In this document: piece after piece, positions 1 through 11,700 of the stretch | Numbering within the stretch: position 1 is the first letter of the stretch | How the letters are laid out: each line of letters starts with the position of its first letter | Origin: Mesodorylaimus sp. YZB2_4 | Lineage: Eukaryota > Nematoda > Enoplea > Dorylaimida > Dorylaimidae | DNA: 64,000 nt | Direction: 5' to 3' | Assembly (NCBI GenBank): GCA_030248295.1 | Contig: JASANH010000626.1 | Location: 1-64,000, forward strand | The notes under the pieces: generated by a model | The model's input: only the letters and a program-made list of their open reading frames with translations | Database searches by the model: none | Told to the model about the DNA's origin: nothing | Position numbers and translations under genes: made by a program

Positions 1-75
1 TGTCATTGGCATCGGCATCCGCTTTGACTAGCACCGAACCAGCAGGAAGATTGGTGAAATTGACAGCTTCGAATT
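1..75 (-). other. possible coding exon cut by the window edge
   Basis: On the minus strand one frame reads smoothly into the left edge and contains the stretch LPAGSVLVKADAD. This is faintly reminiscent of the N-terminal region of medium-chain dehydrogenase/reductases (pattern G-x-V-L-V-K). The same frame has a stop a few codons upstream, so a splice acceptor near position 80 would be needed, and the candidate there is poor. A separate short frame starting with an ATG near 236 also looks partly protein-like. I cannot build a gene from these pieces; this is a pointer only. Confidence 0.15.
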
Positions 76-1030
76 TGGTCGACCAGCTTCATTGGTGGAG
101 GCGCACCACGTCTTGTTTCCTAGTTCGCCAACAACTTGATTTCCTCCGCGCTGCGACCTCTTCTTCTTGCAACCACTGCAGCGATAAATCGCCCGCATCT
201 TTCCTCTGCCCATAACTGTTGGTAAAGCTCGCCATCGTGATTCTCGGTGATCGTGCATGGAGATCGATTGCCGGGCTGGCTTGTCAAAAGCTTCTTCTCT
301 TCAGCAAATTCAATGGCTGATTGTTGAGTGCAGCAAGATTAAACAATTTGAACTGATCGTCAGTTGGGATCAACTCGAGCGGGCACGTGCACAGCAGGCA
401 TGGCGAATGAGCAAAGTTTCAGTTGTGGTCCAAATAGGACGATAAGGTACAGAAGAACACAACGGGGCCGAATCACATTCGGTTGGCATTAAGAGCCATC
501 CGAAAAATGCATTGCTTATAAAGCCTTTCTGTACCTTTATCTTTGTGTCGAAGGTCAAGTCAATGTGTCGTCATACTATACCCATGGTGTCGACGGTCAC
601 GTCGGGGTGTCGTCATACTATACGAAGGCCATGCAACCCTTCTAAACCATTTTTGTTCCTCGCATATTCCTTGTTGGATGGGCTTTTTCAAGTATAACAT
701 TCGTAGATATCATATTCTACACTGTAAGAATATGCATGGCCTATAGAGGAAAGCGGGACGAAAAAGTCCCCTGAAGGTAGTAGTTGATATATCCATGAAA
801 AAATGTCGAGTGTTTTTGTAGCTCAATGTGAAGGAAGTGACTTAACAGTGAACTTTGCTTTGTTCAAATGCGACTACGTGTCAATCACTTTCCATTATGT
901 ACACATATTTTTAAGCTTCATGCACTGAAGCGGCACTTGCACGGAGCATAACTACAGTAGGCTTGGTCAAGGTACCCATCGGGTCCTTATCGACCTTATC
1001 ATTACATACACGCAACTACTTACTGTGTCC
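76..1030. other. non-coding stretch, 3' side of the DEG/ENaC gene
   Basis: No reading frame with recognisable protein character is present, and no repeat or RNA gene was seen. It probably includes the 3' UTR of the minus-strand channel gene that ends at 1031. It carries one TACAGTA heptamer near 954. Confidence 0.4.
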
Positions 1031-2935
1031 TTACAGTTCACTCATCCGAGTATCATTAGCCTTCGTTATTTCCATGGTTGTCAAACTCCGTTTCAAGCTG
1101 GTCATATCACTGATGGAGAGTTTAATTATGTCCATGACTGCCTTATGAGTAAATTTCAATCCGTCAACATCTTCTTTTAACTTGACTGAGGCTGCGGCAA
1201 TAGATTTTTGGACTAGGGCCTGCTGTTTCAAATATTGATAATGTTGAGAATGCTTCAATGCTTGCACTTGCTTGGTCAAAGCGTCCAATTGCTGTTTCAT
1301 TTCAATTAGCAAGGCCTTTTCGTTCGCCACGTCTTCTCTGGTCTTTATTGCAGTAATATTAGGTTCGGGTTCATTTTTATTGATTTTGACTACCTGCAAT
1401 TTCTTAGCTCGAGTCAGCTTTTTCCATTGGAACCAGGTTCTGAATAAGTCTGAAATGTAGACCACAATGGCCACTGCTGATAAGCCACTAAACCCTAGAT
1501 AAAGGTTGAAAATGGCAGCCACCCTGGACGTGAACTGCTCTGGGGTATCTCGAACAGTCGCATTGAATTGTATGAAGGGGGCGATAACTGGCGCCACATC
1601 CAACTTGAACAATCTCCAATTCGACTCCTCGTAATGGAATCTTGAAATGTGCCACTGATAAGAGATATACTCGCACGGATTGATACACTCGTCTTCACAC
1701 ATAGCCCATTCCATGGTCCTGTTCATTGTGCAGTTCAAGTAGTGAGTTGAATCACAAAATGACCAGGTCACCTTCGCCTCGCATACATTGACTGCATTTC
1801 GAAAAGTGAAAGGAACACAACCGCATATGGCCAAAATCTTTCTAACCATACAATTTCCAAAGCAAACTGCAGGTGTGCTTTCTTTATAGCATTTCTCATT
1901 GTCCTTTTTCCCTTCCACGACCATATTAATCAGATATTTCACATTGACATATTCAGTTAAGGTCTTCTCGTTCAACGTCTCGGACATGTATATGATATCG
2001 TTCCTTCCATTATTGCCTGTCGGCCAAGTGATTATGGAAGAATCGGCATAAATATCGAATGTGTGCATAGCAGAGGCGTTGAGCGATGGCCACACACCAT
2101 GACTCTCCGACCAGGCACTGATCGATACACTTGAATAGCCTGTATTTTTTATTGTAAATAAGAAACACAGTCCATCGAAAAAAGTAACTGATGGAATTTT
2201 ATCCATAATTTCAGTGCATTCATCCTTTGAAACAAAGGAGGGAATGTGCTCGCAAAGATTATCCATTAGTTTATGAAACAAATTTTGTATCTTTGTCTTG
2301 TTGGTCAGTACGAGGTCAAGTAGGCTAAAACACGGCGCAGTTAAATCCTGCGGACCCAGACGAGCATCAAAATGTGATACGCAAGCGAAAAACTGCCAAA
2401 CTGCGTCCACAATAGGTAGGTTCCAATGGGAATTATTTGGACTGAGGATATCAAACGAGCCATCATCAAGATCAATAAGCCGCTTTACAATGCGGGGTCC
2501 AATTTGTCTACGAATGTCATTGACAGAGTGTAATCCTGTGACATTCAGATTCTCCCACACGACCCAAGAATGATTTGCCAGCATCTCACATTCTGGGCAC
2601 GGCACAGACTCGTTTCTCTCCGCGGCCTGCAAGTACTTGGATATACTTTCCAGTGTGACGGCCACATGCGGCATACAAAAGGCTATATCGGGTGGTTTCA
2701 TAGTATCATTCTGCCCAACTATTCGAGTCAAAGTGATCTCATTGTTCTTCCTGTACTGCTCCAACAATGGCCGAAGTTCGCTAGCTGTCAAATAAACTAG
2801 GAGGGCCGTCCCCAAGGTCCAAATAAGGATATGATTCCAACTTGGAAATTTGAATCCAGAATAAGTGAAGAAGTTAGCTACGCCCATCCAGGTCCGGTTG
2901 AAGGCCATTTTGAACTTAACGGCTAATTTAGCCAT
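1031..2935 (-). CDS. DEG/ENaC family sodium channel subunit
   Basis: Single-exon frame of 634 residues from the first in-frame ATG (2935); the open frame extends a further 27 codons upstream without an ATG, so a 5' exon is possible. TM1 lies at about residues 33-51 (following FKFPSWNHI) and TM2 at about 472-498, with a G-F-S tripeptide in the place of the family G-x-S selectivity filter. Between them is a large cysteine-rich, glycosylation-rich extracellular domain with the pair CFGNC and CGCVPF typical of the family's thumb and palm. Family members are trimeric amiloride-sensitive Na+ channels of the plasma membrane gated by peptides, acid or mechanical force; the ligand here is unknown. The cytoplasmic tail after TM2 is about 136 residues and rich in E/K/L/Q heptads, which suggests a coiled coil. 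The short N-terminus before TM1 is the main doubt about the start. Confidence 0.9.
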   Translation of the reverse strand: MAKLAVKFKMAFNRTWMGVANFFTYSGFKFPSWNHILIWTLGTALLVYLTASELRPLLEQYRKNNEITLTRIVGQNDTMKPPDIAFCMPHVAVTLESISKYLQAAERNESVPCPECEMLANHSWVVWENLNVTGLHSVNDIRRQIGPRIVKRLIDLDDGSFDILSPNNSHWNLPIVDAVWQFFACVSHFDARLGPQDLTAPCFSLLDLVLTNKTKIQNLFHKLMDNLCEHIPSFVSKDECTEIMDKIPSVTFFDGLCFLFTIKNTGYSSVSISAWSESHGVWPSLNASAMHTFDIYADSSIITWPTGNNGRNDIIYMSETLNEKTLTEYVNVKYLINMVVEGKKDNEKCYKESTPAVCFGNCMVRKILAICGCVPFTFRNAVNVCEAKVTWSFCDSTHYLNCTMNRTMEWAMCEDECINPCEYISYQWHISRFHYEESNWRLFKLDVAPVIAPFIQFNATVRDTPEQFTSRVAAIFNLYLGFSGLSAVAIVVYISDLFRTWFQWKKLTRAKKLQVVKINKNEPEPNITAIKTREDVANEKALLIEMKQQLDALTKQVQALKHSQHYQYLKQQALVQKSIAAASVKLKEDVDGLKFTHKAVMDIIKLSISDMTSLKRSLTTMEITKANDTRMSEL

Positions 2936-3016
2936 TTTTCTTCCCAAGCGAGCGAATAACACCACAGAAATTTCTGGTGAAGGGGAAGGGTTCTTGCCGA
3001 TCTGGCCGAAGTCCAC

Positions 3017-4255
3017 GGGTTCGGGTTCATTCCAATTATTTTCTAGCCAGCGCTTTGAAATTCTACACCTCGCATTGATTGACTGGATACTTTTTACGTC
3101 CAGTGCAACAATAAGGTTTGAATATATTATAGCCGCCAGTGCTTCAGCATGTTTGCATGCCGACTAAAAAATGCCTTGGTTTTTATATTCTTGGAACACA
3201 AAACTGTTCTTTAGCTTGCTCTTCGCTCAATCAGGTCAGATGTTATGCTGATTTAAGTTGAAAATTGATGAATTTCGTGGCATGGTTCTCTGGCGGCTCT
3301 AATGATGTGGGCAGATCAGTCAGGTAATGCTCTGATAGCCCTACATTAACGAATATACCGCTGAGAGCAGGTGGTCTTGCAAGCCCTCCAGACAGGCCTT
3401 CTAGTCGCAGGAGGCAGAGACATCAAACTGACGGGTTTCTGCCTCGTCTGGAGGAGAGTATCGAGCGCCAAACGAAGGTAACTGATAAGCTGTATGCGGC
3501 GGCCAGCCAAGGCAACCAAATGCACTGCCTATTCCACAAGCCGCACACACCTACTGTATCTACGGTATTACACTGGATCCAACGAAAACCCGATCTATAA
3601 CTTTTTCTCCACTACGCGATCACACTAATGTAAGTGCGACTATAACGACGACCCCAATGTCGCTCGTCTAACCACTTGCTTATGGGCTCGGGTTCTCAGG
3701 GGCTTCAGGTTGTAGTATGAGGACTCACAACCCGGAACCAAACTCACCGAATGTGCACAGACTACGATGAGCCATACTCGACTACTGACCACGAAAATAT
3801 CGCCGAAACGCACGCACACAACTACGTACTCTCGGTGACAGTCAACCAACGGTCTCTCTAGCATAAGAACGCACACACCATAAGTATGCAGCATTACACT
3901 ACGTATCGCTCACGATCAGATACACGCAGACGCACGCTAACATTCTTCATCAGCTTATTCACACGGCGATGCTCTTCGTCTCTCGACAGACGATGCCATT
4001 TTATTGTACAGTCTTTGCGATGATAACGCATTAGCCTTCAGAGTGTGATGTACTGTACAGCAGGAGCTGAAGCAATTTGACCCTGACCAAAATGGCTGTC
4101 GTCTTGGTCTGCGATGTCAAGCTTTGTTTTGCCGAATAAAGCATTTATGGCGGTTCTGAACGTCTTTGAGAAAGCACTGCGAGAGTTTGCTTGTGATGGG
4201 TACCATATTTTTTCAATAAGACCAAGGTCATTTGTTTCAAAGGATATCCTGTAGG
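3017..4255. other. intergenic, nothing recognised
   Basis: Between the channel gene and the G/C-tract element. Short frames here have no family character. TACTGTA heptamers occur near 3551, 4051 and 4428. It presumably contains the channel gene promoter, but no core promoter element can be assigned. Confidence 0.3.
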
Positions 4256-4261
4256 TTTATG

Positions 4262-5030
4262 GACATTTCGCTCCCGTCGTTTCGCCCCCCCCCCCCCCCC
4301 CCGACTATTTCGCCCCGTCCATTACCCCCTATAGTATCGTCGAAGGTGTTGGCGATGGGCATAGACTCTAGTAGTCGGCGTGCTTCACTAGCTCCTCCAA
4401 AGAATCGATAACCTTGGCTGGCGAAGTACTGTAAAGTCCGATGCGGCGATCGTGCGAATCCATCAGGTGAACTCGAGGTCATTTTCGTATCGCACCTTCA
4501 ACGCTTCATTCTGGACTTTTTGTCCAAATTGCCTGAGAGAGATGCAAGAAGCATGTCGTGCAGCTAACTGACTGAAAGACTGAAATGCTTGAATCCGGCG
4601 ATTTCAAAATCTATCATCAGTTGAGCAGGTTGAAGTAACTTGACGCATGTGGAATGACTGCGCCGTGCTTGAATGCATTTGCTGGAAGAGCCGCGGTAGT
4701 CTTCGACAGTCTGCGGGAGCGGAGGAGCACCAGCAACGCCAAGATCCCAGCAAGTTCGAGATCCCGATCCCGATCCCGACATTGCGGCATCGGGACTCTG
4801 CATACTGTATATGCATAAGCAGCATTAGCGATGAAGAACAGTAACAACAGCTCAAATCGATGATAACGATGTGGCCTAGGCTGACCTTGCTGGACGTGTA
4901 TGTTTTTTGATTCTTTTTGTGTGTAGGCCCCGTGTACAGTATATGCGTACAATGGGGGGGGGGGGGGGCGAAATAGCTTGGGGGCGAAACGGCGGGGGCG
5001 AAAAGGCAGGGGCGAAATGCCATCCTGGAG
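4262..5030. repeat. inverted-repeat element with poly-C/poly-G tracts at its ends (possible MITE)
   Basis: The left end (about 4262-4320) has ATTTCGC blocks and an 18-nt C run at 4285-4302. The right end (about 4950-5030) has a 15-nt G run at 4954-4968 followed by four GGGGCGAAA-type blocks. The reverse complement of the right end aligns with the left end through shared CATTTCGC, CGTTTCGCCCCC and CTATTTCGCCCC blocks. The interior (about 630 bp) has no transposase-like frame and includes a short GATCCC simple repeat near 4760. This looks like a non-autonomous DNA element with terminal inverted repeats of about 60-70 bp. The family is not recognised, and the G-runs on one strand could form quadruplexes. 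Confidence 0.55.
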
Positions 5031-5717
5031 GGGGTTCCGTGGAGGAGAGACATTTGAGGAACCCACTTTTGGCCTACAGAGGCGAATTGCATCCAAAACA
5101 TGACGGCAATCCAAAGAGCAACAACATGTACCTCACATGTATTCCGCAGGGCAGTAGACCTTTTTGAGGTTCAGCTTATTTTTTCGGAGATCTAGGAGGG
5201 GGCTTATATCTGATGGGGCATATATTTTAGGGATGACGTAATCGAACTTTTACAGTAATATCTACGACATTGCTAAAGGAACACTCTTGGGCCAGATCCT
5301 GAAGAGTAGAGACGATTTATCAGAAAGGCGCTGTTTGAGGACCCAAGGCGATGAGCAAATCAAGGATGCGAAAACTGATTTAATCGAGAAAATAAAGGAA
5401 ATTCTTTTTAGTTTTCTGACCCTGTGGCAGCTTCTGTGTATCCTATACCCAGCGCCCAATCACCAATCATGGTGTGTCAATCAGCACAGTGTGATCAGGA
5501 TCTTTATTGCCTCATACGGCGTAAATCCAATGCCGCACATTGCTATGTTGGTCTATGGCCTGTCTAAAATACTAGATCCCATAAGCTAGGGAATGGCCAT
5601 ACTTTCATGAGCCATGGTCGGATAAGATATGATCAGCGATGGTACATTTACGCGTGGATTCAAATATCAGTCTGCACTCACTGAAAAGCGCACGCCCCTC
5701 TCACATATCCCACAAAT

Positions 5718-8700
5718 GACCATTGGTCACTCGCTCTGTATCACATAAATACTTTATGCAGACGCCATTATACTCGTCTACGAGCAGTCGCTAGCTCTTA
5801 TTTTCGTCATCAATCACGAAACGATACTCGTTCGGCCGAACGACGCTGGCACAACAGTTGGTCCGTCGGCTGGCAGTCTTCTCAACAGACCACTGACCGC
5901 CGCCCGCACGCCGGACACTGGTCGAGCCGCCACTCGCCAGGCGGATGATCTCGAAACGATATTGGGAGCCGAGATTGCGGCTGGCTCGCGAATTTATAAA
6001 ATGAGGAAGGTGAAGGATGTTTATAGCCGAACCGAGGTTTCGAGGGGTCATTGACCAGAGACGCATTCGGGAAACTGGACACGATTCGTGAAATTGCTTT
6101 ACTCATTTAGTATTTTATTACAAAACCTTGCACAAGCGCGGAAGTTGGAGGAATTGCAAATTAAGTCATTTATCGTCAGAGCAAACATTTCCTCGGTTCT
6201 GGTTTGATTTATTAGTTTTTCTTTGCCGCTTGTTACTTGATTTCTATCCTTTACCCAACGCCGCCTTGTTTATTGAACTGACGTGGCCAGGCGCCGGAGT
6301 ATGGCTCGAGTAATCGAGTGATAGATTAGTGCAGCCATCGTGGCGCCTCAATCCAAGCCTGACTTAATGTTCTTCAGGTTTCTGCTGGGCTTCTAAAATA
6401 AAGTTAACATTTTTTTCTTTTGCCCACCCCGACGTCTACTCGCTAAAGTTTTCTTTTTCCTACTTGACAACTTTTTTAATGGGGGTATTTGTCTTGCACG
6501 TGTTCTGCAGTGAGAGGGAGGCTATTTCTGGGCGAGGTACGGGTGGCAGGTGCGAGGAATGATATTGCGCACGGGCGGTGAGTACAGTATTATTCACATG
6601 TAAATTAGGGAAATAGGCTCCTGGCGCGGATCCTGCCTAGATTGGACGGATTACATTATTCATCACCTTTGTAATATAATCTGTTTTTCCATTTATTTTC
6701 TACCTGGTGATTCAAAGTTTTAACGAACAAGGACGTGCTCACATTTTCCAATGAATCACTGTAATCCGTTGGGGAATGGTGACTGGTGAGGAGAGAGGTG
6801 CGAACGAACAAGTACTCGTACTGTTGCCAGTTGTCGAGTGTCCTTCGCCATATGTCCACAAGGGTCAAAATGTGAAAGATGATGTGATGTGATTTAAAAT
6901 GACAGGCCTGGGACAGGACGTTGTTCAAAATCGAGTTTGTCGTAGTTTCGTATTACACGCTCGAGCGGACTTGGAACCAGATGGCATTGTGGACGGAGCA
7001 AAGAAAACATTTTCTTTTCTTTCCCCCTTTTTATCGTTTGAACTCATCGTTGAGAGGGGACTGAGGCCAGCAGGACTACTAAAAAGTGATGGCTCGTTAC
7101 TGACGCGTGCTGTTGGACACCGTTTTGACTGGTGGCCAGATGTGGCGTGAAAAATATCAAAAATCGACTCTTTCCGCAATAAAGCAAAACGGTCGCGGTT
7201 TGAGGGAAGGGGCAGACGATAATGAAACGAGACCAAGATCACAAACCCATAAAACTTTTACGACCACCGTCTCTACTGTATGGCTTACGTCCGTCGGGTC
7301 CCTTTCTTCCTTGTCCAGCTATATCCTCTTTCATGGTCGTACGAGGCAGGTGTCGCACCGAGCTTTCAATTTCGCTATTCTCGGGGTGGGTAGTTGGTTT
7401 TTATGGTGTCTGAAAATATCCTTATGAAGGCGCCGTCGGCTTGCACCAAAGCGAAAGGATAATGTTTTGTTGATTTGATTTCATGACGAGTTTGTCAGTC
7501 TTCGGTTTTTACTGTCGCCAATATTTTCCTGGTGGACAGCAGAGTCGCGTGTTGGTCGTGTTGTTCAGAGGCTTGGATTTCCAGCCAGGGGACTCGCTTG
7601 CCATGTAGTTCGAGTCAAGGTTAAGGAAGTCTCCTGTTCTTTGTCTGCCAATCTTACACTTCCAGGGGCAACATCTGACATCTGGGATTTATTTAACAGT
7701 TAGTATCGTCCTGGCCAGTTATGCCGATATGGTCTTAACGTTACAGTACGCCTAAGCGGCCCTTGTGACAGGCAACATTGTTGTTCTGCCTCACAGTCTG
7801 CAAAAACCAGCACGCTGCATAGGAAGTGTGTTATCCGGCATAAAAGGCATTAGTATAGTAATTGAGCTAGTTTAGCTAGTCTCGTCGGACAAACAGGTCG
7901 AAGGCGCATCCCGCTCCTTACTCATTAGTGGAAATTGTCTTTAGAAATAGTTGCAACAGGTTCTACGCCTGTGTACAAATTACCCATACGAGGAGAGACG
8001 CGTCTCAAAACAGGGAGGATGATTAATTTCATTTTATCGTTTCCTCTCTGTGTTACTTGGTGCGTCCCCGTCTCGACAGGGAGCCGTTCGGGACACCCGC
8101 TGCTCACCACCCTCATCATTTTCGTTCACCGTCTTTTCCCGTTCAATTTGATGCAATAGCGAATTCAAAGATTTATTCTTGGCGCCCTGTCGATTTCCGT
8201 ATTATGTTGGTCACGCTTTCGTAATTTTCTTTCGCATTGCTACATTATCCATTTTTGTTTGCGTACGATGGCCCGATTCCAGATTGTGAGGTAACCAAAT
8301 TGAGTCGGACATATTTCTTTTACGAGCAGCTCGGCGTGTGGTGTTCTTTTGAGCAAGACAGGTCCGGTAAGGAGGTGAATGGAAGAAGGGTCTGGATGGG
8401 GAATCTATTCTGTCTGGAGGACTATGGTTTAAAATATACTTTGTGGTATGCGGTGGTTGAATTTAGGTTCTGTAAGACTGAGGAATAGTTTGACGGCATC
8501 ATCAGGGTGTGTTTTGCTTCTTGTATGTTATTTGGTAGCCAGCATTAGATATGTGCGCCCGCGGTGGTGCAGCTGGTTCCTTCACTCGGTAGCGAGTGGC
8601 TGCTCCGTCCCAGGTTCAATCCCCAGCGATAGGGTTAGGGGTCAGTTGAAAAAATCAAAAACTTGTCTTGCCTTCTACGCCATACAGATACCGTTGGGGG

Positions 8701-11700
8701 TAGACTCCCGAACCGCACCATTTTTTGGTGTCTGGTCGTGATGCTATCAGGTGAAGGTTCCCTGAGGGGAGATAGGGAAGGGAAGTTGCTGAGTGGAATG
8801 GTCTGCTTGCTGATCCAAGTACTGTAGTCCCCTATTCAGGCAGTCACGTGGCCTTTCATAGGGGTCATGTGTCTGATGTACTCAGGGTGGATTCAAATGT
8901 GAGCAACCATGCGAATGGTAAGCCTTGTATTTTAGAGGGTGAACCTACGATGCGATGCCCACAGGTCTGTCCCAAAGCGTTAGTACTTGATCCAGCCTCG
9001 AGCTGAACCTCTTTCCTACAAAAATTATCTGACCTCTCCTAACCCGCATTCTGTTGCGATTAACCCTCTTGCGATTTCCCTTTTTCACTTCATAATTGAA
9101 GATTGCAGGCAATTTTCCTTTCACGGCTATTATCATTTCCACCAGGTGTGCACTGGGTCGAGGCCGCGTTCCCGTTTCTGGTTTTAACAGACAGAAATCA
9201 TTGTCATCGGTAATTGCGCGTGAAATTTTTTGCAAGGCCGCTTGTTACTGTGCTTTAAATTCAAAAAATGCCATTGATGGACCTCGCTGGAGAAAATTTT
9301 CTGGTGTTTTTTTGTCAAGTCCTTTTTCAAATTGAATGGACTGTACGAAAATGGCAGATAAGGGCGTTGGCGTGGGCGTTTGTTGACAAACGGAAATGCA
9401 TCGTTTGAGTGGGTATATCCTGCATGGCCAAACTGTCAAACCGAGGCTCGTATTCTGTATGCATTGCACATAGACCGCGCATATGGAGTAGGAGTCGCGA
9501 GGAAAGGTTTCTGTAAAAAAATATGCCCACAATAGTCCTCATGTTTGCCAACCATTTTGCCATTTTCCTGCTCGAGCGCGTGACCGAGCATCATCGGTTC
9601 GCTTTTAGATTTACTTCATTGTAGACATTTGAATCGAGGAGACCAGCTAGTAATGCGTACCCTGTACTTTCTATGGTAGACCCAGCAACGCCTCAGAGCC
9701 TGTGTAAAGTGCGATTATTCGGACGAACCTGACCAAATATACCACCTTCTCTCCAAGAGAGTACACAAAGATTCGGTGAACTGAAATTGACAGGAATACA
9801 CGAAACTAAGTCATACGCGGCAACCATACTTTTTTCTTTCCCTGTCTGCTTTTGTTCAGTGCCAGACTGTGGTCGGGAGTTTTTTTGGGAAGGTGGCTGG
9901 CGTGTGTGTCGAAATGGAGGAATGATGAATGCTGTTGGAGTTTGAAAGACCGCGTTGGTGTTTTGCGCCAAGATGGTATGAAGAGATATCCATAAATGAG
10001 TAATTGTGACAGTATGGGAGTGGCTACGGTCGTCAAAGGACGAGAAAACGATTTTTGAATGCGGTGGGCCTTAGTAAGGCCAATCGTTGTGATCTGGAGT
10101 GGTTCGATTGTGCGATTGTGAAAGGAGTAACGATAAGTAGGGTTCGTCACTGCACAAAAGGAGGAAGAGCAGCTTGAAAGAAGGTTCGAATATGAGTGCC
10201 CGACTGTCATCGATGTCAAGGTATGAAACCCTGTGGCTTTCGTGCGGCATGCCTAGTAGGCTTTTTAGGCGCCCTGTCTGCTAGTCTAATACAAGCAACC
10301 TAATGCACCATAAACTTACATCTGTCCCACAGGACCTCGTTTGTCATTTTCTACCCTCCCGTTTTGTCCTTTTTTTGCATACCTTTGTATTTCTGAGACA
10401 ATTGACCACTGGCCACGAGCCCATAGAGCAGCTGTTCCGTCCCGAAATGGGTCCTAAAGAAAGCACTTTCGTATTTTGCTGGTGTCGATCCCCTGATTGG
10501 ATTCGGTACCGCCTTTCGAGGGTTTTCGCTGGTGTCCGATTACTCGAGGTCGAGCACCGCAGAAGGAGGACTCGAGTGACCAGTGGTGGTGGTCACTCTT
10601 CCTCCGGGCCGCCTTTTACTTACGTCACAGGGCAAGGCAATCGTGGTGGGGTGCGCCTTTGAGACTTTCCATATTCGGCTTATGCGTATGAGATAAATTA
10701 CGGTAACTGGGCTGTGGTCGTTCTAAATCTGATTGCGTTTGTCATTCGATGCCCATGGCCATAATGGTGTATGTATTTGATTGAATTTGCGTCGCCTGAC
10801 AAAACGGTTGTAATATGAGCGAGGAGTCATTTTTGGACGGAAGCAAGCTGTCCTATTGTTTGTCCATCTGCAATTGGTCCTCTTATCATGCGCAGGCATC
10901 GCGTTCCAGGCGTCTGCTCGCGATCTCAATCTTACGGTCACGCGTTTTTTCCTCCAATTTGCGAATCGACCTGTGTCGCGGTGTGGGAAATTTATTGGCG
11001 TCGGTTGTGGTCGTGCCCAGAATTGACGCGTCTATTGTAGAAAAGTGACGGCCAAATTGTGACGAAGGTTCAAGGACTCGACACGTCGCCTCGCAGGCGC
11101 GTGCCCAACGTCGCCCCAAATGGATGGTGTATGTTCGCTGTGGGCTTTCTGTTTTTCTTTCAATTCTTTCCTCCTTAGAAAACGATCGATCCAATTAGCC
11201 ACTGGTCACTCAGCAAATGGACAATGGACAGACACAAGAGCTTTTCGCTCTGTTGCGTCTGGCCATGCTCATTGACGCGTGGATTATGGAAAAGGAACAT
11301 CTCGTCGGCCAGAGTCCATTCGTGGATGAGCGAGGTTGTGTTTTGACAACTGCACCGGGGCACTGCAATATTTGTGTATGGACTGGGATCAACATCTTCG
11401 CCCATGAGAACACACATTTTCTCACTTCCTTACGTACACTCGCATTGTACATGGTCTCGTTGACCGAAACATTTTGGTCTCCCGAAGCCACCAGTCCCGA
11501 TGTCCAGCCTTGTGGACTCTCGAGAATAGACCGCGTCCGTATTTGTTTAGGTCGCATTCACATCTCCGTAAACACACGCGGTCATGGTTGCTGAGGAAAC
11601 GAAGGTTAGTCCAAGCAAGAGAAATTGTGTAAATGGATAGAGACCCGTCCGAGAAAAGGAGCCATCTCAAAACTGCCTGCTCGACTCGCATGTTGGACTT

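Noticed and set aside
5791..6066. 91-codon minus-strand frame, partly protein-like (GSQYRFEIIRL)
   Set aside because: No start context, no partner exon and no recognisable domain; kept out of the gene list.
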